Assembly (NCBI GenBank): GCA_021805825.1
Contig: JAJZEC010000033.1
Location: 1-42,600 of the forward strand
Reading direction: 5' to 3'
DNA: 42,600 bases
Origin: Pseudomonadota bacterium
GTDB lineage: Bacteria > Pseudomonadota > Gammaproteobacteria > Burkholderiales > Burkholderiaceae_C
Shown here: positions 20,942 through 29,224 of the stretch, in pieces
How the letters are laid out: each line of letters begins with the position of its first letter
Numbering within the stretch: the stretch's first letter is position 1
The notes under the pieces: model-generated
Told to the model about the DNA's origin: nothing
Database searches by the model: none
Seen by the model: the letters and a program-made list of their open reading frames with translations, nothing else
Translations under genes and position numbers: made by a program

Positions 20942-21370
20942 TCAGACCACGATGTCGCGCACGGCGTCGGGCATGCCGGCCTCGATCACCGCCGCCTCGC
21001 GCGCGCGGTGGGTCGCGCGATCCCAGACCTCGCAATGCGAACCCATGCCGATGAGGTCGATGTCGCGTTCAATCTGCGCCGCGGCGCGCAATTCCGGGGG
21101 CACCAGCACGCGGCCGCTGGCATCGATCTCGGTTTCCGTCGCATGACCGAGATAGATGCGCTTCCAGCCCTGGGCCGACATCGGCAGCGCGACGATCTTG
21201 GAGCGGAATTCCTGCCACTGCGGATCACCGAACAACAGCAGACAGCCCTCGGGGCTCTTGGTCAGGGTCAGGCGTCCGCCGGCCTGCGCCAGCAGCACGT
21301 CGCGATGGCGCGCCGGCACGGTCATGCGACCCTTGCCGTCGAGCGTCAACGCCGATATGCCGATGAACAC
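20942..21370 (-). CDS. mraZ: Transcriptional regulator MraZ
   Basis: AbrB-like DNA-binding protein that represses the dcw operon. 142 residues starting VFIGISALTLDGKGRMTVPARHR, with the duplicated loop-hinge motif (DGKGRMTVP and DASGRVLVPPEL). The start is the GTG at 21370, preceded by GGAGAAGG; an upstream in-frame ATG at 21433 would start inside the operator and give an atypical N-terminus. It is the first gene of the leftward cluster, just downstream of the operator-promoter it should control. Confidence 0.95.
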   Translation of the reverse strand: MFIGISALTLDGKGRMTVPARHRDVLLAQAGGRLTLTKSPEGCLLLFGDPQWQEFRSKIVALPMSAQGWKRIYLGHATETEIDASGRVLVPPELRAAAQIERDIDLIGMGSHCEVWDRATHRAREAAVIEAGMPDAVRDIVV

Positions 21371-21409
21371 ACCCTTCTCCGCTAGACCTGCTGCAAAGCC
21401 CCGAACAGT

Positions 21410-21444
21410 GCACTTCATCCCACTTTTCTGCACTTGGCGCCACT
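21410..21444 (-). promoter_or_regulatory. MraZ operator: four AGTG repeats at 10-bp spacing
   Basis: On the reverse strand AGTGG, AGTGC, AGTGG and AGTGC begin every 10 bases (forward-strand blocks at 21440-21444, 21430-21434, 21420-21424 and 21410-21414). Known MraZ sites are short G-rich direct repeats with the same 10-bp period upstream of mraZ. The first repeat overlaps the -10 of the mra promoter, fitting autorepression. Confidence 0.8.
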
Positions 21445-21470
21445 GTATGGGGCAAACTCCACCCCGTCAA
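21442..21470 (-). promoter_or_regulatory. mra promoter (Pmra)
   Basis: Reverse-strand TTGACG (21465-21470), 17-base spacer, TACAGT (21442-21447). It is the only good sigma70-type promoter upstream of mraZ and it is embedded in the operator. The expected mRNA leader to the mraZ GTG is about 65 bases. Confidence 0.75.
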
Positions 21471-21719
21471 TAGCAGGTCACGAATTTCTCTTATCAAACA
21501 ATGACTTAGCGCCCGATTACGGGCTGTACGAATATCCAGTTCCCAGAGAAAAAACAGCCTTGGAATAAGGACTTGAGATCCATGGTGGAAGTAATGGTTT
21601 CAGCGCGGCGAAGGGCGCCGGCAGCATGCGCGCGGGGCGGCCGCACGCGGAGCGGACAGATCCGCGCGATCGTTGGCCTGGGGAAAACAGCGGGAAGGTC
21701 GCGAAACCTGGAGGGGAAA
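21471..21719. other. Intergenic region between mra promoter and rnpB
   Basis: About 250 bases with no credible gene. The half nearest mraZ is noticeably AT-richer than the surroundings and contains a small hairpin (GCCCG-ATTA-CGGGC, 21511-21524). The half nearest rnpB is GC-rich. ORFs in this stretch have no start signals and are judged chance. Confidence 0.6.
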
Positions 21720-22057
21720 AGGGCGAAGCAGGTCTGTAGGCCGGATTCTGTGCACCGGTTGCCCGGCGTGACGATCATTCCTCTGGGCCGCACGTTGCCG
21801 TGGCGGCTCGATGCCACCTACCCGCAGGCTCGCGCGGGCCGCGCTCCCGGCGCCTCGCGACGCCTTCGCCTGCCTATTTGGTGTTGCTCCGGGTGGAGGT
21901 TGCCGCGTTTCACCTCGGCGCGGCTCACGCCGCGCCTGCTCGTCTCTGTGGCCCTGTTCGTCGCGTCACCGCGCACGGCCGTTAGCCGTCACCCTGCCCT
22001 GCGGAGTCCGGACCTTCCTCACCGCTTGCGCGGCGCGATCGCCCGACCTGCTTCGCC
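21720..22057 (-). ncRNA. rnpB: RNase P RNA, class A
   Basis: Catalytic RNA that matures tRNA 5' ends. On the reverse strand the two ends form the long P1 helix: GGCGAAGCAGGTC (22057-22045) pairs with GACCTGCTTCGCC (21734-21722). Universal conserved region I is visible as GAGGAAGGTCCGGACTCC just inside the 5' end, and its P4 partner near the 3' end as ACAGAATCCGGCCTACAGACC split across positions 21730-21752. Length is about 338 bases. The reading CCCTTTTCCCC after P1 may serve as the 3' end or terminator. The 5' end lies only 8 bases beyond the pyrC stop. Confidence 0.93.
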
Positions 22058-22064
22058 GGGCGCG

Positions 22065-22094
22065 ATTATGCCTGCTGCGACAGGCCCGCGCCAG
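22065..22094 (-). promoter_or_regulatory. Probable rnpB promoter inside the pyrC 3' end
   Basis: The reverse strand has CATAAT (22065-22070), a 5/6 match to TATAAT, ending 8 bases before the predicted rnpB 5' G. The TAA within it is the pyrC stop codon. A weak -35 (CTGGCG) lies 18 bases upstream within pyrC. Confidence 0.55.
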
Positions 22095-23157
22095 GATCCA
22101 CGCGCCAGGCCAGACTGGCGCCCGCGTCCAGCGGGACGATGCCGCCATCCGGGTACTCCAGGCGCGCGGGGACGACCCACGGTTGCCGCAGCAACTCGAC
22201 ATGGCCCTGGTTGCGCGGCAGTCCGTAGAAGTCGGCCCCGAAGTGGCTGGCGAAGCCCTCCAGGCAGTGCAGGCAGCCGGCCTGCTCGAAGGCGCTTGCG
22301 TACAGCTCGAGCGCGTGCAGCGCGGTCAGGCAACCGGCGCAGCCGCAGTCGGATTCCTTGGCCGCGCGCGCATGCGGGGCCGAGTCGGTACCGAGGAAGA
22401 AACGCCCGTCGGCGCTGCACGCAGCCTGCAGCAGGCGGGCGCGGTGGCGCTCGCGCTTGAGCACCGGCAGGCAGTAGTAGTGCGGTCGCAGCCCGCCACG
22501 GAACATCGCATTGCGGCTGTACAGCAGATGGTGGGCGGTGATGGTCGCCCCCAGCAGCGGCGTGCCGCGCGCGCTGCGCTGGGGGCACGACAGCACGTAG
22601 TCCACGGCATCGGCGGTGGTGATGTGCTCGAGCACGATGCGCAGCGCCGGAAAGTCGCGCCGCAGCGGTTGCAGCACGCGATCGATGAACACCGCCTCGC
22701 GGTCGAACACGTCGACCTCGGGATCGGTGACCTCGCCATGCACCAGCAAGGGCATGTCCTCGCGCTGCATGGCCTCGAGCACCGGGCGCACATGGCGCAG
22801 GTCCGTGACCCCGCTGTCGGAATTCGTGGTCGCCCCGGCCGGGTACAGCTTGACCCCGAACACCGCGCCGCTGGCCCTGGCACGGGAAATCTCCGAGGCC
22901 GGGGTGCGGTCGGTCAGATACAGGGTCATCAGCGGCTGGAAATCCGAGCCCCGCGGACGCGCCGCCAGCACGCGCTGGCGATACTGCAAGGCCTGCTCGG
23001 TGTCGACCACCGCGGGCTTGAGGTTCGGCATCACCACGGCCCGCGCGAATTGCGCCGCGCTCCACGCCACGGTATGCGCCAGCGCGTCGCCGTCGCGAAG
23101 ATGCAGGTGCCAGTCGTCGGGGCGGGTGATGCGCAGTCGATTCGATACGGAGGGCAT
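22066..23157 (-). CDS. pyrC: Dihydroorotase PyrC (class II)
   Basis: Zinc amidohydrolase of pyrimidine biosynthesis that cyclises carbamoyl aspartate to dihydroorotate. 363 residues starting MPSVSNRLRITRPDDWHLHLRDG, with the metal-binding HLHLRDG, the lysine (to be carbamylated) in FGVKLYPAGATTNS, VHGEVTD, LEHITT and FLGTDSAPH. Length is slightly above the roughly 348 of E. coli. Upstream in-frame sequence is a shadow of the ABC gene. It lies 67 bases after the ABC exporter gene on the same strand and may be cotranscribed. Confidence 0.96.
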   Translation of the reverse strand: MPSVSNRLRITRPDDWHLHLRDGDALAHTVAWSAAQFARAVVMPNLKPAVVDTEQALQYRQRVLAARPRGSDFQPLMTLYLTDRTPASEISRARASGAVFGVKLYPAGATTNSDSGVTDLRHVRPVLEAMQREDMPLLVHGEVTDPEVDVFDREAVFIDRVLQPLRRDFPALRIVLEHITTADAVDYVLSCPQRSARGTPLLGATITAHHLLYSRNAMFRGGLRPHYYCLPVLKRERHRARLLQAACSADGRFFLGTDSAPHARAAKESDCGCAGCLTALHALELYASAFEQAGCLHCLEGFASHFGADFYGLPRNQGHVELLRQPWVVPARLEYPDGGIVPLDAGASLAWRVDPGAGLSQQA

Positions 23158-23224
23158 GGTGGCTCGGGTCGGCGCCGCGCCTGCGCGGCTGCCGCTGATG
23201 GTAGGGCAGCGCCGGCAGACCGGC

Positions 23225-25066
23225 TCAGGCCACCTCGAGCAGGCGCGATGCCGGCGGGTCGGATGCGTCGCCCTGCCGCTGCAGATCCCACATGCGCGCG
23301 TACAGCCCGCCCGCGGCGAGCAGTTCGGCGTGGCTGCCGCGCTCCTGGATGCGGCCGTCGGCCAGCACCAGGATCTGCTGCGCATCGACCACCGTGGACA
23401 GTCGGTGGGCGATGATCAGCGTGGTGCGGTTGCGCGCGGCCAGGCGGATCTGCGCCTGGATCGCACGCTCGTTGGCCGAATCCAGCTGCGAGGTGGCCTC
23501 GTCGAACACCAGCAAGGGCGGATCCTTGAGCAAGGCGCGGGCGATGGCCACGCGCTGCTTCTCGCCGCCCGAAAGCTTCAGCCCACGCTCGCCGACCTGG
23601 GTCGCGTAGCCCAGCGGCTGGCGCTGAATGAACTCATGGATCTGCGCCGCACGCGCCGCCTGCTCGATCTCCTGCTGCGATGCCGAGGGCCTGCCGTAAG
23701 CGATGTTGTAGCCGATGCTGTCGTTGAACAGCACGGTGTCCTGAGGCACCACACCGAGCGCCGCCCGCAGGCTCGACTGGGTCACCGAGGCGATGTCCTG
23801 GCCGTCGATCAGGATGCGCCCGCGCTGCGGATCGTAGAAGCGAAGCAGCAGGCGCGACAACGTGGACTTGCCGGCCCCCGAGGGCCCCACCACCGCCAGC
23901 GTGGTGCCTCCGGGGATCTCGAAGCTGAGGCCGCGCAGCACCTCGCGCCCCGGCTGGTAGCCGAAATGCACGTCCTCGAAACGCAGCGTGGCCGCGACCA
24001 CGCGCAGCGCCGGCGCCGCCACGACATCCGCCACCTCACGCTCCTGCTGCAGCACCAGGAACATGCGCTCGATGTCGGTCAGCGCCTGGCGCAGCTCGCG
24101 GTACACGACACCCAGGAAGCCCAGCGGGGCGTAGAGCTGGATCATGAAGGCATTGACCAGCACCAGGTCGCCGAGGGTCATGGTGCCGGCCACCACGCCG
24201 ACGGTGGCGCGCCAGACGAGCAGGGTCACCGCGCTGGCGATGATCAGGTTCTGGCCCAGGTTGAGCAGCGACAGCGAGTTCTGCGACAGAACCGCGGCAT
24301 GCATCCAGCTGCGCAGCTTGTCGTCGTAGCGCGCGGCCTCGTAGGACTCGTTGCCGAAGATCTTCACCGTCTCGTAGTTCAGCAGGGCATCGACCGCGCG
24401 CTGGTTGGCTCCCGAATCCTGTTCGTTCATCGCCCGGCGCAGGCTGGTGCGCCATTCGGTGACCCAGATGGTGAAGCTCACGTACAGCAGCAGCGCGCCC
24501 AGTGCCACCGCGGCGAACCACCAGTCGTAGCGCACGATCAGAATGCCGATCACGAGGGACATTTCCACGAGCGTCGGCAGAATGCTGTACAAGGTGTAGG
24601 AGATGAGGCTGGAGATGCTGCGGGTACCGCGTTCGATGTCCCGCGACATCCCCCCGGTCTGGCGCTGCAGGTGGTAACGCAGCGACAGCGAGAACAGGTG
24701 CTGGAACACCTGCAGCGCGATGCGCCGCACGGCGCCCTGGGTGACACGCGAGAACAGCACCTCGCGCAGCTCGGTGAACAGCGACACCGATGCGCGCAGC
24801 GCTCCGTAGGCGACGAGCAGGGCCACCGGCACGACGAGCGCGGCGCGCGGGTCGCCGGGCTGCAGTTGCAGGTCGTCGACAATGTGCTTGAGCACCAGCG
24901 GCACGCCGACGTTGGCCACCTTGGCCGCCACCAGCATCAGCAGCGCCAGCACGACGCGCAGGCGGTATTGCCACAGGTACGGAGCCAGGTGGCGCAGCGC
25001 GGCCAGGCTCGGGCGCGTCGGCAGCGGGGCCTGCTCCTGCGGCGCCCTCGGGGCATGTTCAGGCAT
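23225..25066 (-). CDS. Atm1-type ABC exporter (fused TM and ATPase domains)
   Basis: 613-residue half-transporter: a six-TM exporter domain (about residues 30-340) followed by an ATPase domain. The ABC motifs are GPSGAGKST (Walker A), LSGGEKQRVAIARAL (signature), LLVFDEATSQLD (Walker B) and IAHRLST. The TM domain carries NYETVKIFGNE, a hallmark of the Atm1/HMT1 branch, which exports glutathione conjugates or metal-thiol species and functions as a homodimer. This fits better than MsbA, whose TM domain lacks that motif. It is divergent from the thioesterase gene and upstream of pyrC; no neighbour identifies a substrate. Confidence 0.9.
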   Translation of the reverse strand: MPEHAPRAPQEQAPLPTRPSLAALRHLAPYLWQYRLRVVLALLMLVAAKVANVGVPLVLKHIVDDLQLQPGDPRAALVVPVALLVAYGALRASVSLFTELREVLFSRVTQGAVRRIALQVFQHLFSLSLRYHLQRQTGGMSRDIERGTRSISSLISYTLYSILPTLVEMSLVIGILIVRYDWWFAAVALGALLLYVSFTIWVTEWRTSLRRAMNEQDSGANQRAVDALLNYETVKIFGNESYEAARYDDKLRSWMHAAVLSQNSLSLLNLGQNLIIASAVTLLVWRATVGVVAGTMTLGDLVLVNAFMIQLYAPLGFLGVVYRELRQALTDIERMFLVLQQEREVADVVAAPALRVVAATLRFEDVHFGYQPGREVLRGLSFEIPGGTTLAVVGPSGAGKSTLSRLLLRFYDPQRGRILIDGQDIASVTQSSLRAALGVVPQDTVLFNDSIGYNIAYGRPSASQQEIEQAARAAQIHEFIQRQPLGYATQVGERGLKLSGGEKQRVAIARALLKDPPLLVFDEATSQLDSANERAIQAQIRLAARNRTTLIIAHRLSTVVDAQQILVLADGRIQERGSHAELLAAGGLYARMWDLQRQGDASDPPASRLLEVA

Positions 25067-25121
25067 CGGGATCTCGCACGTGGGTCACCGCCGCGCTACG
25101 CGCTCGGCGGCGGATTGATGC

Positions 25122-25127
25122 ATTATT
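25122..25127 (-). promoter_or_regulatory. Possible -10 for the ABC exporter gene
   Basis: AATAAT on the reverse strand (5/6 match to TATAAT), about 55 bases before the exporter ATG, within the 107-base divergent intergenic region. The same AT-rich spot may also serve the thioesterase gene on the other strand. No convincing -35. Confidence 0.4.
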
Positions 25128-25173
25128 GGGCTTCGGCCGCATTCGTGCACCCGGCCGCAACCTGCAAACGACC

Positions 25174-25569
25174 ATGGCCCCCCTGCCCGAACTGCCCCGC
25201 GACCGCGAACCGATCCTGCGCATCCAGCCGATGCCCTCCGACGTCAACATGCACGGCGACATCTTCGGCGGCTGGATCATGGCGCAGGTCGACATCGCGG
25301 GAGGCATTGCCGCGGCCCGGCGCGCCAAGGGACGCGTGGCCACCGTGGCGGTCAACCAGTTCGTGTTCAAGCACCCGGTGATGGTCGGCGACCTGCTGTC
25401 GCTGTATGCGCGGGTAGTGCGCGTCGGCCGTACCTCGATGACCATCGAAGTCGAGGTCTACGCCGAGCGCGGGCTTCCGGACACCCAGGTGTTCGGAGTC
25501 ACCGAGGCCACACTGACCTTCGTCGCGGTCGGCGAGGATCGCCGACCGCGCCCGGTACCAGCCGCCTGA
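25174..25569 (+). CDS. Acyl-CoA thioesterase, hot-dog fold (YciA-like)
   Basis: 131-residue cytoplasmic thioesterase of the YciA/ACOT group, hydrolysing acyl-CoA to free acid and CoA. The family signature is clear: MPSDVNMHGDIFGGWIM, then QVDIAGGIAAARRA (hot-dog helix), VAVNQFVFKHPVMVGDLL and GVTEATLTFVAV. The ATG at 25174 is preferred to a TTG at 25126 because family members start a few residues before the conserved PMPSD. Substrate range cannot be read from sequence. It is divergent from the exporter and convergent with rplY. Confidence 0.9.
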   Translation: MAPLPELPRDREPILRIQPMPSDVNMHGDIFGGWIMAQVDIAGGIAAARRAKGRVATVAVNQFVFKHPVMVGDLLSLYARVVRVGRTSMTIEVEVYAERGLPDTQVFGVTEATLTFVAVGEDRRPRPVPAA

Positions 25570-25625
25570 CCGGCTGCGCCCGGCGCGTGCAAGGAACCCC
25601 GCGGGGACGCCGGGCTCGCAGTGCG

Positions 25626-25649
25626 CGGCGCGGATGCGAGGCCGCGCCG
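25626..25649. terminator. Hairpin between convergent thioesterase and rplY genes
   Basis: Perfect 8-bp stem CGGCGCGG / CCGCGCCG with an 8-base loop in the convergent gap. It has no U-run on either strand, so it may only help end transcription or protect 3' ends. Confidence 0.4.
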
Positions 25650-25667
25650 TGGGGCCTGTCCGGGGCT

Positions 25668-26288
25668 TCAGGCCGCCGGCGTGGCTGGTGCGCCGCCCTC
25701 GGCCCCCTCCTCGCCGGATCCGCTCTCGCCGCCCTTGCTGAGCACGGTGGCGATCGCCGGGTTGTCGGCTCCATGGGTGACCACGCTCAGGCCCTGGGGC
25801 AGCTTGAGGTCGTTGACGTGCAGCGACTGCCCCTTGTGCAGGCCGCTGAGATCGACCTCGATGAACTCAGGCAGATCCGCCGGCAGGCAGGACACCTCGA
25901 GTTCGCTGACCACGTGACTGATCATCGCGCCCTCGAGCTTGACCGCCGGAGACTCCTCGGCGCCCTTGAAATGCAGCGGAACCTTCATGGCGATCTTGCG
26001 ATCGGCGGCCACGCGCATGAAGTCCACGTGCAGCACCTCCTTGCGGAACGGATGCACCTGGAAGGCCTTGAGCAGCACCTTGCTCTGCTGCTCGCCCACC
26101 GTGAGGTCGAGCACCGAGGAATGGAACTGCTCCTTCTTCAGCGCGTGGAACAGTGCGTTGTGATCGAGTTCGATCAGCTGCGGCTGCTGCTCCCCGCCAT
26201 AGACGATGCCGGGAACCTTTCCGGCGCGGCGCATGCGGCGGCTCGCACCGGTACCTTGCGCCTGACGTTCGAATGCGACGACTTTCAT
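25668..26288 (-). CDS. rplY: 50S ribosomal protein L25 (Ctc-type, long form)
   Basis: 5S rRNA-binding protein of the large subunit. 206 residues: N-terminal L25 beta-barrel ([24 protein letters not shown] to about residue 95) plus the C-terminal TL5/Ctc domain, ending in an acidic Gly/Glu/Ala tail. Start ATG at 26288 with AGGAG 5 bases upstream. The order prs-rplY is usual for proteobacteria, but pth, which commonly follows, is not here. Confidence 0.96.
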   Translation of the reverse strand: MKVVAFERQAQGTGASRRMRRAGKVPGIVYGGEQQPQLIELDHNALFHALKKEQFHSSVLDLTVGEQQSKVLLKAFQVHPFRKEVLHVDFMRVAADRKIAMKVPLHFKGAEESPAVKLEGAMISHVVSELEVSCLPADLPEFIEVDLSGLHKGQSLHVNDLKLPQGLSVVTHGADNPAIATVLSKGGESGSGEEGAEGGAPATPAA

Positions 26289-26303
26289 GTCGACTCCTGC
26301 AAA

Positions 26304-26318
26304 GGGGCCCTGGGCCCC
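26304..26318 (-). promoter_or_regulatory. GC hairpin in the rplY leader
   Basis: GGGGCCC and GGGCCCC arms flank a single base; at least 5 bp can form with a 5-base loop. On the mRNA it is followed by UUU and then the rplY Shine-Dalgarno within about 8 bases, so it may attenuate transcription after prs or modulate rplY translation. Confidence 0.4.
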
Positions 26319-26394
26319 GGGGTGGAGGCGCCGCGCTCGCGACCAGCACGGCAGCCGGAATGCCGCTCCCGCAAGGGCGCGGCGGAACAGGACA

Positions 26395-27366
26395 CTAGAA
26401 CAGGGTTTCCTGATCGTTGAACAGTTGCAGCACCGAGCCGCCCTGGGCGATGCGCATCATGGTCTGCGCGATCAGCGGCGCGGCCGAGAGCTGGCGCACC
26501 TTGGAGCTGCCCAGCGCGGACTCGCGCAACGGGATGGTGTTCGTCACCACGACGTCGTCGAGGGCGCTGGCGTTGATGCGCTCGATCGCCGGCCCGGAGA
26601 AGACCGGATGGGTGCAGTAGGCGACGACACGGCGCGCTCCGCGTTCCTTCAGCGCCTCGGCGGCCTTGGTCAGCGTGCCGGCGGTGTCGACCATGTCGTC
26701 CATGATGATGCAGTTGCGGCCGTCGATGTCTCCGATCACGTTCATCACCTCGGAGACATTCGGCTTGGGCCTGCGCTTGTCGATGATCGCGAGGTCGCAC
26801 TCCATCAGCTTGGCCAGCGCGCGTGCGCGCACCACCCCGCCGATGTCGGGAGACACGACGATCAGGTCGGAATAGTGCTTCCCGCGCAGGTCGCCAAGCA
26901 GGATCGGCGAGGCGTAGATGTTGTCCACGGGAATGTCGAAGAAACCCTGGATCTGGTCGGCGTGCAGATCCATGGTCACGACGCGGGCGATGCCCGCGGC
27001 CTGCAGCATGTTGGCCACCACCTTGGCGGTGATCGGCACCCGCGTCGAACGCGGACGGCGATCCTGGCGGGCGTAGCCGAAATACGGTATGACCGCGGTG
27101 ATGCGCTCGGCCGACGCACGCTTGAGGGCGTCGGCGATCACCAGCAGTTCCATCAGGTTGTCGTTCGTCGGCGCGCAGGTGGACTGCAGGATGAACACCT
27201 CCCGCGCGCGGACGTTCTGCTGGATCTCCACCGTCACCTCGCCGTCGGAGAATCGTCCGACGAAGGCCTGCCCGAGGCCTATGCCGAGGTGCTCGACCAC
27301 CTGCTGCGCCAGTGCCGGGTTCGCATTGCCCGTGAATACGACAAAATCCGCCGCTGAGGAGGTCAT
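26395..27366 (-). CDS. prs: Ribose-phosphate pyrophosphokinase
   Basis: Makes PRPP from ribose 5-phosphate and ATP for nucleotide, His, Trp and NAD synthesis. 323 residues. Conserved regions are [27 protein letters not shown] (catalytic flexible loop region), the Mg/ribose-phosphate motif [13 protein letters not shown], and the PRPP loop [11 protein letters not shown]. The position between the tRNA-Gln gene and rplY is canonical. Transcription probably enters from the tRNA-Gln promoter 117 bases upstream of the tRNA. Confidence 0.98.
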   Translation of the reverse strand: MTSSAADFVVFTGNANPALAQQVVEHLGIGLGQAFVGRFSDGEVTVEIQQNVRAREVFILQSTCAPTNDNLMELLVIADALKRASAERITAVIPYFGYARQDRRPRSTRVPITAKVVANMLQAAGIARVVTMDLHADQIQGFFDIPVDNIYASPILLGDLRGKHYSDLIVVSPDIGGVVRARALAKLMECDLAIIDKRRPKPNVSEVMNVIGDIDGRNCIIMDDMVDTAGTLTKAAEALKERGARRVVAYCTHPVFSGPAIERINASALDDVVVTNTIPLRESALGSSKVRQLSAAPLIAQTMMRIAQGGSVLQLFNDQETLF

Positions 27367-27420
27367 GGTGTAGCTGCTCCGGCGCCCGGGTACGCATGCA
27401 GCCTGGGGGCCTGAAGGGGG

Positions 27421-27494
27421 CTGGGGAGGAAGGATTCGAACCCTCGAATGCCGGAATCAAAATCCGGTGCCTTAACCAACTTGGCGACTCCCCA
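27421..27494 (-). tRNA. tRNA-Gln (anticodon TTG)
   Basis: 74-base cloverleaf on the reverse strand: acceptor TGGGGAG / CTCCCCA, anticodon stem CCGGA / TCCGG with loop TTTTGAT (anticodon TTG), T-loop GGTTCGAATCC. The CCA end is not encoded. The sequence closely resembles E. coli tRNA-Gln, and the location just upstream of prs is conserved in betaproteobacteria. Confidence 0.96.
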
Positions 27495-27610
27495 ACAACT
27501 CGACTCGTCCCGCAAGCAGCGCATGATGCCGTGCGCTGTGCCTGTTGCGCTCGGCCTTGCTCTGCTCGCCAGACGCGCGAGGCCGCACGATTGACCGGCG
27601 AGCCTCGTCC

Positions 27611-27616
27611 ATTCTA
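27611..27616 (-). promoter_or_regulatory. Possible -10 for tRNA-Gln and prs
   Basis: TAGAAT on the reverse strand in GCGTAGAATGG, 117 bases before the tRNA. It lies between the ispE stop and the tRNA, so the tRNA-prs-rplY unit may have its own promoter. The -35 is not obvious. Confidence 0.45.
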
Positions 27617-27677
27617 CGCAATCCCGCGCCGCCCCGAAGGGATACAACCCAGCGCGCGATCGCAGCAAGCGATCCCA

Positions 27678-28616
27678 TCAATCTTCCACCCAGTGCAGCA
27701 ACGGATGCTGCTCCAGGGCCCAAACCACGCGAACCTTCCAGTCGGCGTCGCAGCCTTCCGGCGACGGTTCCGCGGCCGCATCGGGCCATGGCGCAAACAT
27801 CGCCGAACCCGAACCGCTCATGCGCACCGGGCCTGCACTGACCCGCTCGAGCCACCGCTGCATGTCGCGCAGCCTGGGAAGCAGATGCAAGGCCGGTGCC
27901 TGCAGGTCGTTGCCGCCGAACCGCAGCAGGCGCGCCGCAACCGAAACGCCGCTCTCGCCAACACCATTTTTCAGGTGCTCGCAAAAGCCCTCCATTGTGC
28001 AAGCTGGTGTATCGCGTGTCAAGGATGGATGTCCGAACACCTCGGCAGTCGACAAACCACGACCCGGCCACCCGACCACCACCCGAGCGCGCGGCAGAGG
28101 CAGCGGACGCAAGTGCTCGCCGATGCCTTCGGCGAAGGCGCTGCGACCGAACAGGAACACCGGGACGTCGGCGCCGAGCCGCAGGCCCAGCTGCTGCAAC
28201 TCGCTGCGCCGCAACCCCAGCCCCCACAGGTGGTTGAGGGCGAGCAACACGCTGGCGGCGTCGGAGCTGCCTCCGCCCAGTCCGGCCTGTACCGGAATGT
28301 GCTTGCGCAGCCGCATGCGCACCCCCAGGCGACAGCCACAATGCTGCTGCAGCAGCCGCGCGGCGCACACGCACAGGTCGTCGGCGGGCAGGCCGTCCCC
28401 GCCATCGCGCTCGATGCGCCCGTCCTCCAGCCGCTCCAGGTCGAGGCGGTCGCACCAGTCGATGAACTGGAAGACCGTCTGCAGCTGATGCATGCCGTCG
28501 GCGCGGCGACCCAGCACATGCAGGAACCAGTTCAGCTTGGCCGGCGCCGGAACGCCCAGCAACTGCCGCAACGCGGCGCGCGGTGGCGGCAGCGTCGGCC
28601 GGGGATGCGCGCTCAC
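27678..28616 (-). CDS. ispE: 4-diphosphocytidyl-2-C-methylerythritol kinase IspE
   Basis: GHMP-family kinase of the MEP isoprenoid pathway. 312 residues from the GTG at 28616 (VSAHPRPTLP), overlapping the lolB stop as GTGA; the longer open frame is a shadow of lolB. Catalytic Lys is in PAPAKLNWFLHV (about residue 27), the ATP loop is PVQAGLGGGSSDAAS (108-122), the LGADVPVFL region carries the catalytic Asp, and the third GHMP motif is RMSGSGSAMFA. The N-terminal 20 residues are longer than usual, and an internal start is possible. Confidence 0.94.
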   Translation of the reverse strand: MSAHPRPTLPPPRAALRQLLGVPAPAKLNWFLHVLGRRADGMHQLQTVFQFIDWCDRLDLERLEDGRIERDGGDGLPADDLCVCAARLLQQHCGCRLGVRMRLRKHIPVQAGLGGGSSDAASVLLALNHLWGLGLRRSELQQLGLRLGADVPVFLFGRSAFAEGIGEHLRPLPLPRARVVVGWPGRGLSTAEVFGHPSLTRDTPACTMEGFCEHLKNGVGESGVSVAARLLRFGGNDLQAPALHLLPRLRDMQRWLERVSAGPVRMSGSGSAMFAPWPDAAAEPSPEGCDADWKVRVVWALEQHPLLHWVED

Positions 28617-29224
28617 GGCGGGCCGTCGGCCACGCAGCCGCTGCCGATCCACTGGCGGTGGTCGATGACCAGGCTGAGCTGCTCGACGTCGTCCGGGCCG
28701 TCGCGGCGCAGGCGCAGGATGTGCAGCACGCCGCCACGCCGTTGCGGGCGCACCTGCCAGCCCAGTTGCTCGAACCCCCCTCCGGGCAGCGCCTTCCACG
28801 GCACCCCGGCGGCCGCGCGCCCGCGCACCCAGTCCTGCAGTGCCGCGCGCGGCAGGCGCAGTCCGACGCTGGCCTGGGTCATGTCCTCGAAGGAGGGGTA
28901 GATGCGCTGCTGGCGGCCGTCGTCGACGCGCGCTGAATCGGCATCCCAGCGCGCGCGAGCAAGCATCTGCCCGAGCGGGGAGCCGATTTCCAGCCAGCCG
29001 CTGTCACCATCGAGCCGCAACTCGAAGGAGGCGTAGAGGTTGCGCGGCTGCGGCCCCTGCTCGACGACTGAAAGACGCCCGCTGTAGGCGCGCGCGCAAC
29101 CGGGCTCGCCGGTCGGCACCCGCAGCGTGGCGCAGGCGGCGAGCAGCGCCATCGCGCCGCAGGCGGCCGCAGCTCGCATCCCGCGCAGCCAGCGGCCACG
29201 CCAGGCCGGTTGCAGCGCAGCCAT
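28613..29224 (-). CDS. lolB: Outer-membrane lipoprotein receptor LolB
   Basis: Receives lipoproteins from LolA and inserts them into the outer membrane. 203 residues with a lipoprotein signal peptide: basic start, hydrophobic core, and lipobox LLAAC with the modified Cys near residue 31. Downstream are SGRLSVV, SFELRLDGDSGWLEIGSPLGQMLARARW and a LolB-like C-terminal beta region. The assignment is supported by position directly before ispE. The ATG overlaps the stop of the TPR gene (TGATG). Confidence 0.9.
   Translation of the reverse strand: MAALQPAWRGRWLRGMRAAAACGAMALLAACATLRVPTGEPGCARAYSGRLSVVEQGPQPRNLYASFELRLDGDSGWLEIGSPLGQMLARARWDADSARVDDGRQQRIYPSFEDMTQASVGLRLPRAALQDWVRGRAAAGVPWKALPGGGFEQLGWQVRPQRRGGVLHILRLRRDGPDDVEQLSLVIDHRQWIGSGCVADGPP

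Noticed and set aside
21573-23415. Forward ORFs across rnpB and pyrC
   Set aside because: They run through the structured RNA gene and antisense to pyrC; no domain signal.
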